DNA from: Herbiconiux sp. A18JL235
Lineage (GTDB): Bacteria; Actinomycetota; Actinomycetes; Actinomycetales; Microbacteriaceae
NCBI RefSeq assembly: GCF_040939305.1
Contig: NZ_CP162511.1
Coordinates: 1,550,001-1,614,000, forward strand
Reading direction: 5' to 3'
DNA: 64,000 bases
The notes under the pieces were generated by a model. That model saw only the letters and a program-made list of their open reading frames with translations. It was not told the DNA's origin and did no database searches. The stretch's first letter is position 1. Every line of letters starts with the position of its first letter. Of the stretch, positions 59,812 to 64,000 are shown one piece after another. The position numbers and the translations under genes are program-made.

Positions 59812-60905
59812 CGATCTCGATCGACCGCCCCGACACCTCGGCCGCCGCGCCGTCCTCCGCCACCACCGGTTCGCGGGTGGAGCTGCGCGGCATCGAGAAG
59901 GAGTTCCCGGGCGGGCACCGCGGCCTCGACGGCATCGACCTCGTCATCGAGCCCGGCGAGTTCGTGGCGCTGCTCGGCCCGAGCGGCTGCGGCAAGACGA
60001 CGGCGCTCCGTGTGCTCGCGGGGCTCGAGACCGCCACCGCGGGGGAGGTGCTCGTCGACGGGCGCGACGTCTCGGGCGTGCCGGCCCGCCGGCGCGACAT
60101 CGGCATGGTGTTCCAGTCGTACTCGCTCTTCCCGCACCTGACGGCGCAGTCGAACGTCGAGTTCGGTCTCCGGATGCGCAAGGTCGCCCCGAAGGAACGT
60201 CGCGAACGGGCTGCGGCGGCGCTCGAGATGGTGGGGCTCGGCAGCATGGGCTCGCGCTACGCCCACGAGCTCTCTGGGGGGCAGCAGCAGCGGGTCGCGC
60301 TCGCCAGGGCGCTCGTGACCGAGCCGCGGGTGCTGCTGCTCGACGAGCCGCTGTCGGCCCTTGACGCCCGGGTGCGGGTGCAGTTGCGCGATGAGATCCG
60401 CCGCATCCAGCGCGAGTTCGGCATCACGACCGTGTTCGTCACCCACGATCAGGAGGAGGCCCTCGCGGTCGCCGACAGGGTGGCCGTGATGCGGGCGGGG
60501 CGCATCGAACAGATCGGCGCGCCCGAGGTGCTCTACGGGCGGGCGGCGACCCCGTTCGTCGCCGAGTTCGTGGGGCAGACCAACCGGCTCGCCGGTGTCG
60601 TCTCGGGAGGTGCGGTCGACCTCGATGGCGTGCGGCTGCCGCTCATCGACGAGACGACCCCCGACGGCGACGTCGTCGCCTTCGTGCGGCCCGAAGACCT
60701 CGGGCTGTCGGTGTCGGGCGAGGGGCTGCCGGTCGAGGTCGTCGCGACGAGCTTCCTCGGCTCGTACCGCCGCACCTCGGTGGCCCTCGACGACGGCACC
60801 GTGGTCTCGGTGCAGCACGCCGCGGGCTTCGCGCCCGCCGTCGACGATCGCCTCGTGCTCACCTTCGCGGGGGCCCCGGTCGCGGTCGAGCGTCGCGCCG
60901 TCTGA
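59808..60905 (+). CDS. ABC importer ATP-binding protein (PotA/FbpC type)
   Basis: A 365-residue ATPase: Walker A GPSGCGKTTALRVLAGLE at about 60, ABC signature LSGGQQQRVALARAL at about 155, Walker B VLLLDEPLSALDARVRVQLR, switch His in VFVTHDQEEALAVAD, then a C-terminal TOBE-type regulatory domain (about 290-365) as in CUT1/PotA/FbpC ATPases. It completes a binding protein-permease-permease-ATPase importer in one coupled operon. Confidence 0.95.
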   Translation: MTISIDRPDTSAAAPSSATTGSRVELRGIEKEFPGGHRGLDGIDLVIEPGEFVALLGPSGCGKTTALRVLAGLETATAGEVLVDGRDVSGVPARRRDIGMVFQSYSLFPHLTAQSNVEFGLRMRKVAPKERRERAAAALEMVGLGSMGSRYAHELSGGQQQRVALARALVTEPRVLLLDEPLSALDARVRVQLRDEIRRIQREFGITTVFVTHDQEEALAVADRVAVMRAGRIEQIGAPEVLYGRAATPFVAEFVGQTNRLAGVVSGGAVDLDGVRLPLIDETTPDGDVVAFVRPEDLGLSVSGEGLPVEVVATSFLGSYRRTSVALDDGTVVSVQHAAGFAPAVDDRLVLTFAGAPVAVERRAV

Positions 60906-60946
60906 CTCATTCGGCGCACATGCGGGCGGGCGCATACGAGCGCTCT

Positions 60947-60952
60947 TACAAT
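60947..60952 (+). promoter_or_regulatory. -10 box of the AI-2E family gene (probably leaderless)
   Basis: TACAAT, close to consensus, ends exactly 6 nt before the ATG at 60959. It separates this gene from the ABC operon that ends at 60905. Confidence 0.6.
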
Positions 60953-60958
60953 TGGCTC

Positions 60959-62254
60959 ATGTCCGAGACCGGTCGACCGCGCCGTGGCCTGCTGAAGCGC
61001 CTGTTCTCGCCGCGCCCCGAGGCGCCCGTATCGCGCTCCGCCGGGGCCGCGCCGCGCTCCGAGTCTGTCGCGTCTCGGCCGGCACCGCGTGCCGAACCCG
61101 CCGCGCGGGTCACGCGCACGAGCGTTCCCGCCGAACCCCCCTCGCGCACCGCCCTCGACGCGGTGCCGATGGGCATGCAGATCGCGGGCGCCTGGTCGTG
61201 GCGCATCCTGGTGCTCCTCGGTGCCCTGGCGGTGTTCGGCTTCCTCATCGTGCAGCTGCGGTTCCTGGTCATCCCGCTCATGGTGGCGATCGTGCTCTCG
61301 GCGCTCCTGGTGCCCTTCAAGAACTTCCTGGTGCGTCACCGCTGGCCGAAGTGGCTCGCGGTCACGGTCGCCGAGCTGAGTACCCTCGTCGTCGTCGCGG
61401 GGCTCGTCTTCCTGGTCGCGACCCAGGTGTCGTCGGGCTTCGACGACCTCAAGAACCAGACGGTCGCCTCCTACAACGACCTCAAAGCCTTCCTCGCGCA
61501 GTCGCCGCTGCAGGTCTCCGAAGACGACTTCAACTCCTACGTCGCGCAGATCTGGCAGTCGATCCAGCAAGACAGCCAGACCCTGCTCTCAGGTGCCGCC
61601 GCGGTGGGCTCGAGCATCGGCCACGTGCTCGCCGGGGTGCTGCTCGTGCTGTTCTCGACCCTGTTCATCCTCATCGACGGGGAGCGCATCTGGTCGTGGA
61701 TCGTCAAGCTCTTCCCGCGGAAGGCCCGCGCGGCCACCGACGGGGCTGGCCGCACCGGGTGGCGCACGCTTCAGAACTTCGTGAAGGTGCAGATCCTCGT
61801 CGCGTCGGTCGACGCGGTGGGCATCGCCGTCGGAGCCGCCATCCTGGGCGTGCCGCTCGCCATCCCGATCGGCGTGCTGGTGTTCCTCGGCTCGTTCATC
61901 CCCATCATCGGAGCGGTCGTCACCGGAGCCGTCGCGGTGTTCATCGCGCTCGTCTACAACGGCTGGGTGATCGCGCTCATCATGCTCGGCATCGTGCTGC
62001 TGGTGCAGCAGCTCGAGGGCCACGTGCTGCAGCCCTTCGTCATGGGCACCGCCGTGAAGGTGCATCCGCTCGCCGTGGTGCTCGCCGTCGCCGGCGGGTC
62101 GATGGTCGCCGGCATCGCCGGAGCCTTCTTCGCCGTGCCGCTGGTCGCGACCCTCAACGTCATGATCGCCTACGTGGCCGGGGGAGCGTGGCGCGCATCC
62201 GTCCCTCCTGCTCTCCTCGAACCCCCGCAGAAAGAACCCTCTCCGCATGACTGA
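60959..62254 (+). CDS. AI-2E family (PerM/YdiK-like) membrane protein
   Basis: A 431-residue inner-membrane protein with seven to eight helices in the usual pattern: a pair near 75-115, a periplasmic segment (about 140-215) and the C-terminal block with IPIGVLVFLGSFIPIIGAVV and LEGHVLQPFVMG, the family hallmark. The N-terminal 65 residues are an Arg/Ala/Pro-rich cytoplasmic extension. Family members are annotated as exporters of AI-2 or ion antiporters, but the substrate is unknown here. It overlaps ilvA by 8 nt. Confidence 0.92.
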   Translation: MSETGRPRRGLLKRLFSPRPEAPVSRSAGAAPRSESVASRPAPRAEPAARVTRTSVPAEPPSRTALDAVPMGMQIAGAWSWRILVLLGALAVFGFLIVQLRFLVIPLMVAIVLSALLVPFKNFLVRHRWPKWLAVTVAELSTLVVVAGLVFLVATQVSSGFDDLKNQTVASYNDLKAFLAQSPLQVSEDDFNSYVAQIWQSIQQDSQTLLSGAAAVGSSIGHVLAGVLLVLFSTLFILIDGERIWSWIVKLFPRKARAATDGAGRTGWRTLQNFVKVQILVASVDAVGIAVGAAILGVPLAIPIGVLVFLGSFIPIIGAVVTGAVAVFIALVYNGWVIALIMLGIVLLVQQLEGHVLQPFVMGTAVKVHPLAVVLAVAGGSMVAGIAGAFFAVPLVATLNVMIAYVAGGAWRASVPPALLEPPQKEPSPHD

Positions 62255-63512
62255 CACCGACTTCTCGCCCCGCGTCCAGACCGCCGTCTCCGCGGCGCCG
62301 CTGCTCGCCGACATCGAGGCGGCGCGCGAGCGTGTGGGTCGGGTGGCGCAGGTCACGCCGATGGAGAGCTCGCGCTTCCTCGCCGAGATCATCGGCTCGC
62401 CGGTGTTCATGAAGTGCGAGAACCTGCAGCGCACCGGGTCGTACAAGATCCGCGGCGCCTACAACCGCATCTCGAGTCTCAGCGACGACGAGAAGGCGCG
62501 CGGCGTCGTCGCCGCCTCGGCGGGCAACCACGCGCAGGGAGTGGCGTTCGCGGCGCGCGAGCTCGGCATCAAGGCGACGATCTTCATGCCGATCGGTGTG
62601 CCGCTGCCGAAGCTGCAGGCCACGCGCAACTACGGCGCCGACGTCATCCTGCGCGGTCACTCGGTGGAGGAGGCGCTGCGGGCGGCGGCGGAGTTCGCCG
62701 CGGCGACGGGTGCCGTGGTCATCCCGCCGTTCGACCACATCGACGTCGTGACGGGGCAGGCGACCCTCGGGCTCGAGATCCTCGACCAGGTTCCGGATGC
62801 CGACACCATCGTGGTTCCCATCGGGGGCGGCGGACTCATCTCGGGCATCGCGAGCGCTGTGAAGCAGCGGGCCGCCCAGACCGGGCGCACCGTGCGGGTC
62901 ATCGGTGTGCAGGCCGCCAATGCGGCGGCCTACCCGCCCTCCCTCGCCGCCGGGGCGCCGGTGGAGATCACCACCACGCCCACCATCGCGGACGGCATCC
63001 AGGTGTCGAAGCCGGGGCTGCTCAACTTCGACATCATCACCGAGCTCGTCGACGAGGTCGTCACGGTGTCGGAGGCCGACACCGCCCGCGCTCTGCTGCT
63101 GCTGCTCGAGCGCGCCAAGCAGGTCGTCGAGCCGGCCGGTGCGGTGGGCGTCGCGGCGATGCTCTCGGGCAAGATCGTCGACGCCGGAACCGCGGTCGTC
63201 GTGCTCTCGGGGGGCAACATCGACCCGCTGCTCATGCAGCGCGTCATCAGCCACGGCCTCGCCGCGTCAGACCGCTACCTGAAGCTGCGCATCATGCTCC
63301 CCGACCGCCCGGGCCAGCTGGCCCGCACCGCCGAGCTCGTGGCCGAGGCCAACGCGAACGTGGTGGAGGTGCTGCACACCCGGCACGGCAAGGGCCTGCA
63401 GATCAGCCAGGTCGAGCTCGAGCTGCACATCGAGACCCGCGGCCCCGAGCACCGCGACCAGGTCGTCGCCAAACTCCGCGACGCCGGCTTCGAACTCCGC
63501 GTCGAGCAGTAA
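62247..63512 (+). CDS. ilvA: Threonine ammonia-lyase (threonine dehydratase)
   Basis: A 421-residue PLP enzyme converting threonine to 2-oxobutyrate, the entry to isoleucine synthesis. PLP Lys is K67 in RTGSYKIRGAYNR; the PLP phosphate loop is PIGGGGLISGIAS. One C-terminal ACT-like domain (about 345-421, LPDRPGQLARTAELVAEANA) is present; the long biosynthetic form has two. With a single ACT domain it resembles the short form found in actinobacteria. ATG 62247 overlaps the AI-2E gene, suggesting coupling. Confidence 0.95.
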   Translation: MTDTDFSPRVQTAVSAAPLLADIEAARERVGRVAQVTPMESSRFLAEIIGSPVFMKCENLQRTGSYKIRGAYNRISSLSDDEKARGVVAASAGNHAQGVAFAARELGIKATIFMPIGVPLPKLQATRNYGADVILRGHSVEEALRAAAEFAAATGAVVIPPFDHIDVVTGQATLGLEILDQVPDADTIVVPIGGGGLISGIASAVKQRAAQTGRTVRVIGVQAANAAAYPPSLAAGAPVEITTTPTIADGIQVSKPGLLNFDIITELVDEVVTVSEADTARALLLLLERAKQVVEPAGAVGVAAMLSGKIVDAGTAVVVLSGGNIDPLLMQRVISHGLAASDRYLKLRIMLPDRPGQLARTAELVAEANANVVEVLHTRHGKGLQISQVELELHIETRGPEHRDQVVAKLRDAGFELRVEQ

Positions 63513-63597
63513 GCGGCAGCCGCGCCGAACCGCCCCGAACCCCGCACTCAGGGGCGATGCGTGACCGGTCGATGCGCGGGACGCTCGGCCTTCGACT

Positions 63598-63612
63598 GAG
63601 TAAGAATTACTC
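63598..63612 (+). promoter_or_regulatory. Palindrome upstream of the last gene
   Basis: GAGTAA-GAA-TTACTC is a perfect 6-bp inverted repeat immediately upstream of the expected -35 position (about 63615) of the gene at 63650. It could be an activator or repressor site. TATTCT (63638-63643) is the matching -10, 6 nt before the ATG. Confidence 0.45.
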
Positions 63613-63649
63613 GCGTCGAATCTCGACCGGAGATCACTATTCTCTTCGC

Positions 63650-64000
63650 ATGTTCCGTATCACAAAGACTGCAATGGCCGCCGTCACTCTAGCCGCGCTT
63701 GCTGCCGTCGCTTTTCCCACCGCAGCCCATGCAGAGATGACTGAGCCGCCCGCGTGCACTGAATCACCATACGGAGGCTGCCAAGCCGGCCCTCTCGGCA
63801 ATGGAACGGGCGGGCCCGGATGGGGACCTTGGGGTCCCGGCGGGTTCTTGGACTTCTATGCTGTCTCGGAACAGACCGCGAACGGACTTACAGCATGGTT
63901 CTTCGATCGGCGCGACGGGGTTCCGATGACGGACACCGACGCAGTTCTTCTGAAATATGAATTCAGCTTCAGCTCGTGCACGAGGCTGCCCGGCGACGGT
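63650..64000 (+). CDS. Secreted hypothetical protein, N-terminal 117 codons (cut by window edge)
   Basis: ATG 63650 opens a frame that runs off the right edge. MFRITKTAMAAVTLAALAAV then AFPTAAHA is a clear signal peptide (cleavage near residue 28). The mature part has Gly/Pro/Trp-rich GPGWGPWGPGGFLDFY and three Cys. No family recognised. Codon use includes many A/T-ending codons (TCA, GCT, CTT, GAA, AAA), unlike ilvA just before, so recent transfer is possible. A -10 box 6 nt upstream suggests a leaderless start. Confidence 0.7.
   Translation, partial: MFRITKTAMAAVTLAALAAVAFPTAAHAEMTEPPACTESPYGGCQAGPLGNGTGGPGWGPWGPGGFLDFYAVSEQTANGLTAWFFDRRDGVPMTDTDAVLLKYEFSFSSCTRLPGDG

Overview
The window is very GC-rich DNA with dense genes, frequent GTG and TTG starts, many ATGA/GTGA gene overlaps and start codons lying 6-7 nt behind a TANNNT box. 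The order rplY-pth-mfd-mazG-...-eno-divIC-DUF501-S8 protease-ndh is a known actinobacterial backbone, so this is most likely an actinomycete chromosome, probably Microbacteriaceae or a close relative (family level is inference). No phage, transposase, plasmid or CRISPR gene was seen.

Region 1 (1-15 kb) is a purine-oxidation and molybdenum-cofactor block. It holds an XdhC maturation factor coupled to an 8-oxoguanine-deaminase-like amidohydrolase, a LysE exporter divergent from its ArgP-type regulator, and a two-gene xanthine-dehydrogenase-type enzyme in which the 2Fe-2S and Mo domains are fused and the FAD subunit is separate. A nearly complete Moco pathway follows: MogA-MoaE fusion, MoaC, MoeA, MoaA, MoaD and MoeB-rhodanese. 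MobA and molybdate uptake genes are not in the window. Several of these proteins carry low-complexity inserts made of in-frame tandem repeats.

Region 2 (15-29 kb) is housekeeping: smc, gnd, rplY, pth, a small membrane protein, mfd, a secreted cell-wall-binding-repeat protein and mazG.

Region 3 (29-37.5 kb) sits between mazG and eno. It holds an ABC-2 exporter, hisS and two drug-efflux operons with their own regulators (MarR-MFS; MFS-MarR-TetR). The second has a promoter embedded in two palindromic operators.

Region 4 (37.5-44.9 kb): eno, divIC, DUF501, a subtilisin-like protease, NDH-2, an unusual tRNA with anticodon UAA but a short variable loop, small proteins, a lipoprotein, a receiver-like protein behind a coupled 13-codon leader ORF, and a flavin reductase.

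Region 5 (44.9-55.5 kb): an 803-residue Ig-like membrane protein, divergent from a five-gene coupled operon (TetR, MFS sugar-type transporter, PLP aldolase/deaminase, lactone-oxidase-type flavoenzyme, GH1 glycosidase) with an operator palindrome at its promoter. This operon is the best candidate for an uncharacterised pathway. Then lemA, htpX and two ~70-bp intergenic repeats.

Region 6 (55.4-64 kb): a winged-helix YcaQ-type protein, a complete ABC importer (binding protein, two permeases, ATPase) of unknown substrate, an AI-2E family membrane protein, threonine dehydratase, and the start of a secreted protein cut by the window edge.
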